From positions 1,209,116 to 1,273,115 of the forward strand of contig BGZK01000014.1 in assembly GCA_005406025.1 (NCBI GenBank): DNA of 64,000 nucleotides. Reading direction: 5' to 3'. The translations under genes were made by a program, and so were the position numbers. Shown piece after piece: positions 1 through 12,679 of the stretch (its first letter is position 1; every line of letters starts with the position of its first letter). This stretch comes from Eumeta japonica. Taxonomy: Eukaryota > Arthropoda > Insecta > Lepidoptera > Psychidae. The notes under the pieces are model-generated. The model saw only the letters and a list, made by a program, of their open reading frames with translations, was not told the origin of the DNA and searched no databases.

Positions 1-1839
1 TTGACTTAAGCTTACATTTATGTATAAAACTTACATCGTGTACCTGTAAGTTTTGGTTGCAAATGGAAGACTATTTTCTGTTTTTGGAAAACAATAATCA
101 GTTAGTAAAAGTTTTTATAGTGCTGTATTCATGAATTGAGGTTACAGAATTTTCGGCAAGCGAATCTATTACGCACCTGGCCGTTTCTTTGATTGTCGGG
201 GATCCCTTTGTGTGGGGGTCAAATGAAATTCTCGGTTTTTCGATACGGAAAACCTTTACCTTTTTTCTATATTTGGAGATTAATTTACCCCGCTGTATTT
301 TACGTCTCGTTTGATAAGGGTGCTTGGCTAATTTTTTTGTTATATACTTTCAGGAAAAAGTAAATACGTTTTGGTGCCGTCACCATAAATGAATGCACGA
401 AATGAAAATGAATGATTGAAATAAATGAATGAATTTATACACGGGACATGTATAAACCAAGACTTTTATGTGGACACATTTGTGTTTCCAAACCCTATTT
501 TCATGTTTAGTAATATAATTCATGTCAACTACTACAATTTGTAAGTAATTAGGTTACTATCGACAACAGTAAATCTCTTTAAAGATCGTATTAGCATGTA
601 AAACAGGCAGGATGTGGACAGAATAAAATTTGTGCTTAATATTTATTATTTTATGGAGAAACCTTACCCGCCACAGGCGAACTGTGAAAGTAACGGTCCA
701 ATAATTCGACTCATAAAAAACAGGTGCCGTGGAGAAAATCTATGGAGAAAAACATTTGCGCCATAAACATAAAAAAATATTCTATATTTGTTTTTCTTAT
801 GAAATTAAAAACCCTGTTATATAATAATACTGAATGCCGAATTAATTTCGCTTTAGTCTATAAGTATTATACACACATTCAACGTTATACAAAAAATACA
901 CTGTCGATTGGTGAATTTTTCATCAAAACATCGTATCCTCTCTTTGAAATTACGAAATGTGGAAGTGGATTTTAATTTTTAACAGCATTATGTACGTTTT
1001 AGTAATTGTTTTTTTTTGAACTTGAATTTGAACTTATATGAACGGATTTAATTTAGTTTAGTTCTGTTTAGCCACTTTAAATTATTACATGTCTTAATTT
1101 AAATATATAGTTTAAGAAAAATATTTAATCTGTTTGTACGTGAAATGAAGCATCGATCGTTCGAGTCCTCTATTGCAGTACAGCGCTAAATGAGGAACTT
1201 AAAATTCGTATTGTAGATTTCTAGAGGCAAATAATACGAACCCTAGTTAAATTTTGCTGAAATACGAGAAGTCGGAACCGTTTTTGAATGTACAGTTAAA
1301 CCGATTTAATAACGCTGGTCGGCTATCTTCGTATTTCCGAATGTGACCGACGTGCGTAACCCGTATACAGAAGTAGAGTGGATACAATTTGATAGCTTTG
1401 GGCAGTGAGATCTATGGTATGATTTCAATACTTTTTCTTTTTTTAGTTCATTTATTTTGTTTTGAAAATGTGAAGTCAACCGAACGGTATTTAATGCAAT
1501 TAAATTGAATTAATCGGAATCGTAGTTTTACTTAAAGTAGATTATAGTTTTGCAGAATTTTAAGAGCTCGCCTGTTTTTTCCGTCAACTCCGACGAAATG
1601 TACTGTAAGTTCTATTTTCAGCAGTTCAATTGTATCAATTTAAAACAATTCCAACTCGGATTCGAATAAGATTCAAACGTCGTTTTTGTATTATGCTGTA
1701 CGGTTAAAGCAAAGTCACGACCTCACTCCGTCCTCGTATGAATGCATCACGCTTCGCTAGCTTTGACTAGCTTTCTGTCAAATATGCCTAAAAAATTCGG
1801 TCTCATGACTGTGTAGTGAAAAGTATTTAGTGCTGTTCG

Positions 1840-1841
<2 letters not shown>

Positions 1842-1895
<54 letters not shown>
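1842..1895. repeat. (AT)n microsatellite
   Basis: A 54-base uninterrupted AT dinucleotide tract. Open frames read through it encode only alternating Tyr-Ile and are not genes. Confidence 0.97.
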
Positions 1896-1898
<3 letters not shown>

Positions 1899-2370
1899 AA
1901 ATCTAATCCATACAGTGGTTAAAATGGTTCGATTTGATGTTTTATGGTTCTCGGCGAGTATGTATACACTAAAAAAAAGTTGTCGCGTATGATGTCTATA
2001 TAAACTCGTCTCTATTTCGGGTTCAATATGACTTAACGTATATAACGTTATTGCATTTGAATAATCGAGTTGTGGAAATAAATGAACAGCTAATGAATAA
2101 TATTCCACTAGCTGCTCATTTGTTCATTTGATTGAAAAGTTGAACTAAATAAAAATCGTATATAATGAACATCGAGCACTGTCGCCTTAACAAAATTTTA
2201 TATGAATTTAGCAAATAGAATGTGATCATCCAAGTTCAAGTAAAACATGTAATAAAAAATTATATAAAGGAGGGGTGATGGCGGAACGAAAATTAATCGA
2301 GTCTTCCTATTAATTAAATATTCGTAAAACTGTGAACATTGTGAAATCACCACGAAAAAAATTTAACGGT

Positions 2371-2451
2371 GTCTCCCCACCTGGGCGGGCGTGAGATAGC
2401 GCGGCGGGCGGTACTGGCGGGGTGTGGGGCGGATCGATAGGGAGGGGGGTA
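2371..2451. other. GC-rich island with G-runs
   Basis: About 80 bases of strongly G-rich sequence (repeated GGCGGG and GTGGGG, then GGAGGGGGG) in otherwise AT-rich DNA. It contains an ATCGAT-type site. It could be regulatory or simply a compositional island. No exon is evident. Confidence 0.4.
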
Positions 2452-2805
2452 TAGTGGATTTTCAAGCTACCACTCGCCTATCGCTAGTCGAAAGGTGTTC
2501 TCGTGTATATTTAGATTTTTGTACTGGAAATCTTATAAAGTTTGCAATTTTTGTTAATTTTTTGTATGAAAGGCGATAATTGCATATATCTACTGAAAAT
2601 ATGAATAAGGATATGATGGTTATCGCCTCGACCGTTATCGCGTCAGAACACGCGCTCATCCTCGAACCGAATCTAATAACCCTACTGGAGTATTAGAGGA
2701 CACCTTTTCAATAAATAAAAATTTTTGAAACCCGTTTCAATTATTGAGGATCGAGCCCAGAGACCTATCGATAGGGCAGGCTTTTCATGAACACTTAATT
2801 TAAAT

Positions 2806-2864
2806 AGTCTATGGATAAGTGAAAAGAGATACTTGATGTATGTCTATTTACTTATCCATAGACT
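2806..2864. other. 59-base hairpin with 15-bp perfect arms
   Basis: AGTCTATGGATAAGT (2806-2820) pairs perfectly with 2850-2864. The stem extends inward by a G-T pair and two A-T pairs, leaving a loop of about 23 bases. Size and shape resemble an insect miRNA precursor, but a foldback remnant is equally possible. Confidence 0.5.
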
Positions 2865-3640
2865 GATCTTACGATATCCACTGACGATGGTGCAAGTCGC
2901 AGGGCTCAATGTCACATCTGTTACGTCGAGTCAGGCAAAGCGACCGATCACAATCGCCTGATGTTATTTAATTGCGTAAACAGGATGTACCGGAATCTCC
3001 TTGGCGCTGTCTGGGATTCAGCTTACGAAGCTACTTGCGAAAATTTTGCGTGTTATTGTTTCTAATTTATTGTGAATACTTGTTTTATTAGAAGTCTAGA
3101 TATGTTTGTGTTAAAAGTTGAGCAACTGTGGGCGTTTAAGAATAATTAAGTGATTATTAGAAAAAAAAATGTATCTGAATTTTTATCATAAAACAAAAAT
3201 TAATTCTATTAATAAAAGGCCTAGTAAATTAAAACATGAGTCGTCCTACCAATAATAAATTTTATATTCAGTATTAAAAAGGTTTTTGACGTGACAACGT
3301 CTTAAATTAGGTTGCGGCTGGGAGTCACTTATGAAAAATGTAACGCTCGGTAACGTAACGATGAGTCACCGAACGAGAGAGGCCGCCGAATGCCTTGCGT
3401 CTCTCTCACTCAACTATGATCGGTCTGCCGCGCGCTCAGAATAAAACATGTTTAAATTATTGCATGTTATTATATGTTAAATATGTATACTATTATGTGT
3501 ATGGTAAAATAAAATAAAATTAAATATGAAATTCAGTGCGAGATTCTTTGTATAAATTAATGTTTTAAATATAATTCTTGTTAAATAAATGTAAAAAAAT
3601 GTTACTAAATTTCTTACTACTATACGAATGAATTTTCACA

Positions 3641-3676
3641 TTAAAATGATTATACCATTCAAATCGTTGTAACGTA
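3641..3676 (+). repeat. Short direct repeat A, copy 1
   Basis: TTAAAATGATTATACCATTC and the following bases recur, with a few substitutions, at 4540-4576 in the same orientation. Confidence 0.7.
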
Positions 3677-3772
3677 TTATTTTACGACAAAGCTAAAAGT
3701 ATATTATTTATTATATTTTATCATTTATTGAATTTCAGTACTGAAAAGCGTGAAATATCATAATATAAGCTT

Positions 3773-3848
3773 ACATCGATTTACCAAAGGGGCAGGTACT
3801 ATAGATCTGCATGCATACTCAAGAATTGTATTTTATATATAGTTTTTA
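3773..3848 (+). repeat. Direct repeat B, copy 1
   Basis: Begins ACATCGATTTACCAAAGGG and includes ATAGATCTGCATGCATACTC. It recurs at 4208-4279 with a few indels and substitutions. Confidence 0.85.
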
Positions 3849-4207
3849 TATTTTAAAAACGTGCTAGAATAAATCATTACAATTTCACATGTATGGTTAT
3901 GTGTAAATATATACTAGTTCTAAAAATTGGCAGATTCTCCATTTAATCGGATAAACTATGTACCGAAAAATTAAAAGAGTACCTTTTGTTACACATTGGA
4001 ATCGATTTTAAAAAAAATTAATTCATGTTATTGGGAAGTAAAACAATGTAACTAAATAGCTTGTTACAATACTGCAATGGTAGTATTTTCATTTATTAGA
4101 GTATAGAAAATTTGAATAATGCAATTTATTAAATTACAAACTCCTTCTATAAAGTATATTTTATCACTATTGAATTTAGAAAGATATGACTCGATGATCT
4201 TTGACGT

Positions 4208-4279
4208 ACATCGATTTACCAAAGGGTGGGCTATAGATCTGCATGCATACTCACGAATTGTATTTATATATAGTTTTTA
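4208..4279 (+). repeat. Direct repeat B, copy 2
   Basis: Second copy of the 3773-3848 sequence, same orientation, about 435 bases downstream. Both copies end in TATATATAGTTTTTA. The copies look like two members of a short interspersed family, or the product of an old local duplication. Confidence 0.85.
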
Positions 4280-4539
4280 ACGAGAAAGTGTATATCAAAT
4301 GCTTACATTTCACTCGTATGATCGTAATCTCCGCTGTGAGTTAGTGCAATTGCAAATTATTTATTGTATGTTATTTGTATATAAATACGTACCTATGTGT
4401 AAAGAAAACATCCACACATCTTTCGTTAATAAAATTCAAACAGATTCTGAGGATAAACACCGCGGTTATAATCTTGAGAAATAAAGGTTAAATTGTTACT
4501 ATTATTTCATCCTTCTTAATTATCGAATCTAATATCTCC

Positions 4540-4576
4540 TTAAAATGATTTTACCATTCAAAGTCGTTGTCACGTA
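4540..4576 (+). repeat. Short direct repeat A, copy 2
   Basis: Second copy of 3641-3676. The A and B repeats occur in the order A-B-B-A, all in one orientation, so a single tandem duplication does not explain them. Confidence 0.7.
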
Positions 4577-5427
4577 AAACTGGCTCTAGGATGGACTTTA
4601 TGATCTTTTTACGTTATGACGGCGACCTTCAGATAGGTACCGTCTTTTGGAAACCCTTTAAAACGGCTTAATGCGAAAAAATCTATGGTTTAGTGACAAA
4701 AATAAAATTTAACTGTTAAGTGCATAATTGAAATACAAAAACAGTGCTACTTAAGGGGGCTATTTGACATGATTATGTAGGGTGTCTCGTATATATTTCA
4801 ATTTAAAATATAATAAATTACAGATTAATTCGTTTTTTTTTTAATTACTTATTGCAATAATATGGACACTTAATAAGCGATTTTTCGTATTATGCATTCC
4901 AATAACATTGGCTGCTGCTGATATAATGATAATAATTACGAATAAAAAGATTACGCGCTATAAATGCTTTATCAATATCATGTACATAAAATTTTAATTT
5001 TCATCAACTTGTGAGTAAAAAAAAAGTAGTGCCCTAATCGATACGCTCGCATTAAAAATCGCGGTCTCCCTATTTATTACAGTAGTACTTACTGGCTTTA
5101 ATAATGACTAACTCGATTTTCTAAGACGACAACTTAATTGTGGAATGCGACGCTTTTAGGGCGGTTTCCGTATTATGTAAGTACTCCTTTACTAAAAACG
5201 GGGAATTATTACATATTTCTATTACGAGTTTCAGTCCTGATACCACCTAAGCGTACCGGTGTGTATACGCCACGCTGTCTGAAACACACCCCGATCGTAG
5301 CACAAAGTTCTTCACGCCTGCAGCAAGCTTCGAAAGCTTTGTGCTAAAATTTTTAATATACTTCCTAGACGTGGCAATTATGCTCTATTTTATAGTGGAA
5401 GCCTATTAAAGGTTTTCACTACGAAAA

Positions 5428-5758
5428 TCTATACATATATAAGCGAAATACCACTAACTAACTCACTTACTGATTTATCACGAGATCTCCGAAAGTATAG
5501 GTGTGATTGACTCGAACTTTGCCATTGTTAGATACTCTTTTCAAGACGTAGACTGTCACTAAGAACGGATTTTATGCAAATCTTATCAAAAACAAAATCT
5601 TTTTTCTCCGAATATCTCCGAAACTATAGGTCCGATTGACTTGAAATTTTGATATAATTCCTCTTTACAGAACATAGATGCTTACTAAGAATGGGTTTTC
5701 GTAAAATCGTATCAAAAAAAAAAATCGTCATTTTAATGTCTACGCGGGCAAGCGCTAA
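5428..5758 (+). mobile_element. Helitron-like non-autonomous element
   Basis: The 5' end reads TCTATACATATATAAG directly after an A. The 3' end reads GCGGGCAAGCGCTAA directly before a T. This fits the Helitron pattern of TC at the 5' end, CTRR at the 3' end and insertion between A and T. The interior carries two diverged copies of a sequence with CTCCGAAACTATAGG and ACTAAGAACGG, familiar from short lepidopteran Helitrons. No Rep/helicase coding is present. The hairpin expected near the 3' end is short here (GCG/CGC). Boundaries are inferred from the termini. Confidence 0.6.
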
Positions 5759-8700
5759 TATTATATATGTATAGAGGTCTATTAGGGGAAAATTGGATAT
5801 AATTATGCCACATTTTGATTTTGGAAATATCTTGTTTTAACATTGATTTTAAAAAGGTGTTTATCTAAAACTGCGTACCTTAGAATCTCGTTTAACATAC
5901 AACACGTATCGGTGTGTGAATCTACATTTATTTTAAAGAAATATCACAGAGAAATCAGTCTAAGTGAGAATCATTTACAATATTGTTCAAAAGTACAATC
6001 AAAGGGCGCACTGGCTAGATCCGCAAATAAAGTGGAAACTAGTGGCTAAAGCGCCGGCCGGTTACGTTTGTTTCAGAATTGAAAATCAATCGGATGTTTG
6101 ACTCTTGAAGTGGGAACTGTATTTCAAGGCATGAAATGTTTCGTGTTGACATAGGAAGATGATTTATCAAGCTTTGAGAAACCAAAATATGTACAAGCAA
6201 TTATGAAAAGTAATATTTTATTGAGAGGAATCACTCAACAGCTTACGAATATACAACACGTGAAGAACATACATGTAAGTTCTCCGTCGATCGTCTGCAC
6301 AAGGAAATTCTTTTCGGGTCTGTAATTACGGCGTATTTGATTGATAAAATTACATACGTCGTCATAGTTCAAGCAAATAGTGATAATTAATATGTCTCGA
6401 ATGAAGCATCCATCCACTTGTTAGGGGCACCGCAAATTAATATGATGAAGTTTGACGGCGGTCGCTTTGATCTCGCCGGATTAGCTGGCATGACGTAATA
6501 ATGGAGTCGAGCCGAAGTCGGAGCATCGATGGGGGTTAATGGATCACGATCCACGCGACCAGTGACTTCTCAATTTAATGACAGCCGGCCCGGAGCTCAT
6601 ACGTCGCCGTGGCGTCACTAGTCTTGTTGAGTGGACGTAAACATCGTTCTTAGCCTGTGACTTCATATTTCGGAGGTGGCGAAGCAGATCGCTATGTGAC
6701 TTTTTTGATGTTTGATTAGCAATGTGTATTGCATAGCGCTGATCAAAACTGCGTGTTGTTCCATTGGAGTCAATCAGTTAACAGGATCAGGATGTTAATG
6801 ATAGTCTCATTTTTTATATGTGTAGATATACATCAGAAATGCTATTCCCGCCTGATTGTATACAGATTTTATTTGGAAAAAAATGAAACTTCGTAGACTA
6901 CATATCCTTATTTAATAAGAATTCGTCTATGAAAAGAAGGCTTTTTTGGTTTAATAATAGTACAGTGCAGATTTAGGTAATTCCGTTTCAACATCAAACG
7001 TTTTTTGTATTTAGTTATTACCATGACCGGATGTGAAAATCCACGTTTGGTCCTGTAGCTCAACAATTCATAAAGATGTATCATGTAAAATCAGCTGACG
7101 GATTTTTTAAACTCAAAAAAATGATGAATGATATCAGTCTTGATCAATATCATCACGCATTGACAATGAATTTGTCATGATAAGACCATACAGAAGAGGA
7201 ACACATAACGATACTCAATGTAGAGCCAGTCGGTCAACCGCCGTAATGTAATTATGGCTGCGTACACTCTAGTTATAGCTGTGTGACAGAAACAAGAAAT
7301 GACCAGAGTGGCTGACAATAATCCTATTGTCATGTTTAAATAATAAACATGGACCCTTTCGAAAACCGAGATGTAGGATTCGATACGAATTGCATAATTT
7401 GAACCCTCATACATTTGCTACTGCACCCGTGCACACGCTAAAGGCTCACCTCGGAACAGCGTTATCTGGTAAAAGACTATTTTTTTCTCCATAAAAATAT
7501 GGTGATAAACAGTGTTTCCGAGCTTTTTGACGATAAAGGTATTTTGAAATGTTGTAAAACCTACAAAATCGATAAAAACTAACCAAATGCCACAATTTTA
7601 GAATTCGATAAGAACAGGTGGTGGATGATTATGAAATTTGACTTTTGTTGCACCTTGACTCTGTACTAAAGTAATGAAAAAATTAACATACATTCATAAC
7701 ATAACATAAATATATATATATTTACTGTTGGAATCCTTCAGCATTAATTTGACGTTAACGCAAATAAAATCGAGTGCAGAAACCATTTTTGCACTAATGA
7801 TAATTTTTTATTATGCTACCAAAAATATTAAATATAGTATTTTATATAATTTTAGCACTACAAATTATATGTTTGTTTATAAGCTGAAATTGAATCTATA
7901 AATCTGTATCATGCGCGGGTAGACATTTTTTATTATGTCAAAATATGTTCACTTTTATATTGAACAGAAAAATATAGTCATTTTGAGTACTCCAGAATCA
8001 TAGGTGAGTTTACCTACATCCGCCGACAAATTGGGAGCTGTAATTTATGTTTCAAGTAATTTTTCATGAAAAACGATCTATGAAAACGATTTCGCGTTAT
8101 TTCGCATTTTATTTCACTAAAACATGAAGTTCAATAAGTTAGCGTCTATCGGCAGCCGTAACTCGAATGTAGCCTAGACCTTTCACCGGCCTAGGGCCCG
8201 TCCCGCCGCTCGGGGCCGCAGATGCTGCACGTCGATACGCCCGGGGGACATTAGGCCTGTTTTTATAGTCGTTTCAGTTTTTCGCTGCAGCACTATTACG
8301 TTTCTTCTTTCCTATTCCCTGCCGTTTTTCTTTATGAGGGCGGCTGGAATGGCGTTTTGGGGTCTCAAAATACTTTTTCCGTTTAACGATTTTAAACCGA
8401 AACATTGACTTTATTATTGTGATATTATGTGCTATATGCAATGATTTCAATAATTTTCTACACCATATATATAAATTATATTTTTCTAGAAAACATATAA
8501 AGCTTTTAGTTAGTATTTAAAGGGCCGTCTGTAACTTCGGACATATGGCGATCAAGTCAATGTTGTTGTTGTATTTGGTTTTTAACATAATAGGCATATC
8601 CTACTCTATTCTTAATAATTACAAGAGCTTGGCTTCTGAGTACGCTAGATTAGAGCGGGTTTGGGAGCTGCTAAAGGTCATTTCCGGCGACACCATCCGG

Positions 8701-9141
8701 GCTCGAGAGTTTAAACTACTCTATGAGATATAGAGCGTGTAGCTTAACTCAAGTTAATAATTCATCAATTCATTCACCAGTTATCAAGATTCAGATTCGG
8801 AACCCTTTATTTCGCCCTTGACCATTCGCCCACCACCGCTCGTTCTAAAAGTCAATATTTACTTCTAATTTCAATTCATCTCGGCCCCGAGCTCTTCAGG
8901 AGCATCGAGCTCGACTCAGTACTCGAATTCGATTTATTGATCAGTTCTTTACAACATTGAAGGCGTCTTCGAATTACATTGATCAGTCAAAAGACTGTCT
9001 TAACAAAACTCATTATACCTCTGTCGTTTACGATTGTTATTCAATTTGTTCTTACTTGTATCCTCGAAATATGACAATATAAATGAGAAATTTTTAAATA
9101 AATTATGTAGAGGAATTCAATAAAATTACGTGACTTAACGC
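5759..9141. other. Intron stretch
   Basis: No exon or element is recognised. GC-balanced patches occur near 6.45-6.66 kb (several TTAAT and GTCGC blocks) and 8.18-8.26 kb (CCGGCCTAGGGCCCG and GC-rich sequence). These could be conserved regulatory DNA. The 62-codon open frame at 8545 has no recognisable feature beyond a hydrophobic start and is left uncalled. Confidence 0.4.
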
Positions 9142-9149
9142 TCTGCACA
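9142..9149. repeat. Target site duplication, left
   Basis: TCTGCACA immediately precedes the MITE and matches CCTGCACA (9375-9382) at 7 of 8 positions. Confidence 0.65.
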
Positions 9150-9374
9150 TAGGGTTGCCAGACGTCTGGATAAAGCCGGACATAACTAGGCTTTTTGATT
9201 GCGTGTCCGGCCAAAATAAACAGTGTCCGGCTTGTCCGGAGTTTTACATTTCGTAAACAATCAAAATGTAAAAGCCGCACAATAATACTAAGACACGAAA
9301 TCCTAAGTAATGTGGGGTATTCGGCCTCTTTACCCAAATGTCCGGCCAATAGATTTGGTTACCTGGCAACTCTA
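9150..9374. mobile_element. hAT-like MITE, 225 bp
   Basis: The element begins TAGGGTTGCCAG and ends CTGGCAACTCTA, which are inverted repeats with one mismatch in 12. It is flanked by an 8-bp duplication with one mismatch. Eight-base duplications are characteristic of hAT transposons. The interior repeats TGTCCGGC-type octamers on both strands. No transposase is encoded; open frames across it on both strands are accidental. Confidence 0.75.
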
Positions 9375-9382
9375 CCTGCACA
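9375..9382. repeat. Target site duplication, right
   Basis: CCTGCACA directly follows the MITE and pairs with the left copy at 9142-9149. Confidence 0.65.
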
Positions 9383-12300
9383 GAATTACATGCGATATAT
9401 TTGTTGCATTTTAAGGAAGAGATTCTCTTTTATAGAACAAGAAAAAAAAAGTGGAACGCTACTCTCTTTTCACTTAATCATGTCTAGTTAGCTTGTATTA
9501 AATTTATAAGTTAATTACCTCGGCCCAATTTTGTAGCATCTTTTGTCTGAGAGGCCTGATGCCGTCTGGGAAATTAAGTCCATTTTTTTATGGTATTCCC
9601 CAAACGCTTAGAGGAGGAGGTGAAATTACGATATTCCAGAAGAATAATTACGTTATGTTGATTAACGTTTAAATTACCTTTCACTGGAATAATATAAGTT
9701 ATTCTATAAGTCGCCAACGGTCCAGAAAGAAACAAGGGCCTGGATAGCCACGTAGATCGTTTCCGAGTGTATTTGTCTATGTAGGTATACGCGTTAAAAA
9801 TTCTTTGACGTGATCGCAGAAGTAGTTTGAGCAATATATCGCGTCAGGTGGAACTGAGGGCATACGTTACGGCGCCAACTGCTGAGGTCACCGGGGTAGT
9901 GACCTACACCGTTTGGATGCGGTCGTTTGGGCCTTCGCTCAATGATAAACTGTTTGTACACTTTTTTCCGCACTTCGAGCAGTACTTCATTCTACAACAG
10001 GAAAATGTAGCCCTCGTTTGTATGTAGCTTTCGTCTCGTATGTAGCACGCGTTGGTGTTGTCGCGGAGCTTTCGACTACCTCCCTCCGGCCCCACGTGTT
10101 TACCCCCCCCCTTCCTACCGCTCTCGTCCGTCGGTCGAATTGTCGGCAGAATTATATTTTAATAATTTACACAGCAAATGAGGTAAACAGAGACGATAAA
10201 TATAAGAAACAAAGTTCAAATAGACATTCAATCTGATAAATTATTTATTTTACGACAGCACTGTACAGTGATAGAGATGTCAATCTTTGAAGTATAATAG
10301 TAGTTTTTAAGCGCCATCTATGCTGAATAATTCAATTTACATTTTCATAAGGTTTCAAATTGAAACGCCGGAGGTTTTGGATTTCACAACTAAACTGAAC
10401 TTTATTAATTGCTATTTATGGGTCCCTTACGACTGACTTTATCTTTTGTAAAATTTGCTTGTGTACGTTAAAAGTTCATTCTCATCTCTTCTCATAACGA
10501 AGTTTTCATTTGACCGAATATGTATTCGATATATTTCCTTACTCTATTTTCTTATTAAAAAAATTAACGAAAAAAATTTGGTAAAACCAAATGTGCATGC
10601 CTAAAGCGCTCGTGCCATAAGTATGTTATTTAAAATAGAGGTTAATGATAATATATGAGCTTTTCACCAAAAAATCCTCTTGTTTTAGTTTTGATTTTCA
10701 AATAGTTTGATAGTAAACTTGAATAGAAAAAGGATAGATATTTTCATATTTATTAGACATCATAATGCAAAACAAAACTGCTTCAAGTAAAAATGATTAT
10801 TACCAATAAAAATTACATAATTTCAGTCGAGAAACGTTGGTAAACATAAAAAAAAATCATTAGATTTCATTAAATACATCAATCTATCTATATTTATAAT
10901 AAAGCTGTGTGGATCCATGTTTTCAAACAAGTAATCACGGCGGGCGATTTAAGATACACGATACGTCGCAATCAAGAAAAGAGAGTTTTTAATACTTAGG
11001 AACATTTTTGTTTATTTTGTATTCGTACACCCGTTATAAAATTCTAACAAATCGTATCATATTTGTTACAGTTATTATGGCATATTTGTTTATAGATGAA
11101 TAATGTTAACCCTTAAATTAGAATCAATCAATGTGGAGCTTTCCTATCGCGCGCTTATATTACTAGCATAAAAACTTTAGGGGCCATCTGTTGTGCTACT
11201 TTAATAAAAAATTAAGGCAGCGGTCGACCCCGCCGGTCAATCCCAAAACTTTCCGCTGTTTTCATCGATATATAGAAAAAAAAATTGCTATGTTTAAACT
11301 TTTTGACCTTCAAATCCTAACGATTCTTCTTCAAAACGATTAGATATAAAAAAAAAACATTTTCCAATATTGGCCAAAGATATTGCGAAAGTACGAAGTC
11401 GCTCGTAAATTAATTATAACACTGACTTGTAGCTTCGGGATTCCTTATTTTTTCTCTTTAACTTCGCTTTATACTTCTTACCCTTACACTTGTCATACAA
11501 TAATTTTCTGATATAGATGTATCGAAGTCCACTGTTCAACTCTTTCTCCCCTTTCCTTTGACCATATTTTTTTATGTTATAAACAATTGTTTTTTATAAT
11601 ATTTTAATTGACCCATTTAGGTAATCGCTAGTTCCATTATATTGCAATGTCTTTTGAGCGAATTCAACGGGGCTTACAGCACTTAACATATTTTTTACGT
11701 GCGACATAAAATTAGGTTTTGAAGATCGATCAGTCAAGAAATCGAAAGGTTGCGTTTCAAAAAATATAAAAGACATTTCGGAAAAACATTTAATTGAAAA
11801 CTAATTATTCGCATCTCTGGAACAAATGAACGGTTTTCAACTCGATTTAAACTATGTGTACCAGTGAATTTCCGAAATGACTAGTAAAATCGCTTAACAT
11901 TTATTCATACGAAAACTTTTTATAAATTCACATTTTTGAGATTCCGCAAAATCAATTTCGCCGATGGATGTTAAATTTTAAGACACAAGTTCTGTCAAGA
12001 CTTATCGAGGTCCCAAAACGATTTCAATACAGAGACATCTCGTTACCAACATTTTAATAATGGTAAGAAAAGCTTCCTAGACCTTACAACGTTCATATCC
12101 GTAGAAAAATTTTGCAGATGGATTTGAAATATGTTCCCGAATTATAGAAAAAAAATCAAACTTCTTCTTAGAGACGTTAAGAGACAGATAGATAGCTACG
12201 CTACGTTTACAAATATATTAACTGTATCCAGCTTCTAGAACAACCTATGGATTCATTTTATTTAAATAAACCACAGGGATTGCCACTAAGATGACAGTGC

Positions 12301-12679
12301 CACTAAAAACATGTAAATGGGCGAGAAAACACAGACGTTACTGTACTGACATATGCACAGTACATTAATATGAGAAAATGATAAAGCCGTAGGCAGTGCT
12401 AGTTATTTTTATGCCAAATGAATGAATACATCTGCTAAATGACGTGCACAATTATTAAAAAGGTATTTTAATTCTCTTTCCATAGATATCAATTTCAAGA
12501 GGCGTCATTTAGTACAAAAGATGTCTAATTGCGCGCATATTTTATAAGTTGGGCAGTGTCGGTGCTAAGTCAGTGCACGAGCAGCAAAGGCCGTGTCCGT
12601 AGCATTTGCCCGACGGCCACGTCCTTATGTCGTGCGTGCCCTTTTCGTCACGTGTTCACAGCACTTTAATTGTTTCCAG
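9383..12679. other. Intron stretch before the dystrophin exon
   Basis: Mostly AT-rich with no exon or element recognised. A GC-balanced patch at about 9.83-10.13 kb carries an inverted AGGTCAC...GTGACCT pair (listed separately). The last bases form the acceptor of the exon at 12680. Confidence 0.5.
9885..9905. promoter_or_regulatory. Inverted AGGTCA half-sites
   Basis: AGGTCAC (9885-9891) and GTGACCT (9899-9905) form a perfect 7-bp inverted repeat with a 7-base spacer. AGGTCA is the core half-site of nuclear receptors. The spacing is not the usual 1-base arrangement of ecdysone response elements, so function is speculative. Confidence 0.3.

Larger units (their letters stand above)
1..5427. 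other. Dystrophin upstream intron, first part
   Basis: No exon is recognised. The stretch holds an (AT)n tract, a GC-rich island near 2.4 kb, a hairpin at 2.8 kb and two pairs of short direct repeats at 3.6-4.6 kb, all listed separately. Open frames here are short and AT-driven. If the dystrophin assignment is right, this is intron; another gene ending before this point cannot be excluded. Confidence 0.5.

Noticed and set aside
1827..2108. 93-codon minus-strand open frame
   Set aside because: A large part is the (AT)n microsatellite read as repeated Tyr-Ile; no coding character.
9041..9491. Overlapping ~100-codon frames on both strands
   Set aside because: They run across the hAT-like MITE and have no independent coding evidence.
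12593..12679. In-frame ATG upstream of the dystrophin exon as a possible start
   Set aside because: A clear acceptor at 12678-12679 and homology beginning just after it make the preceding codons intron.
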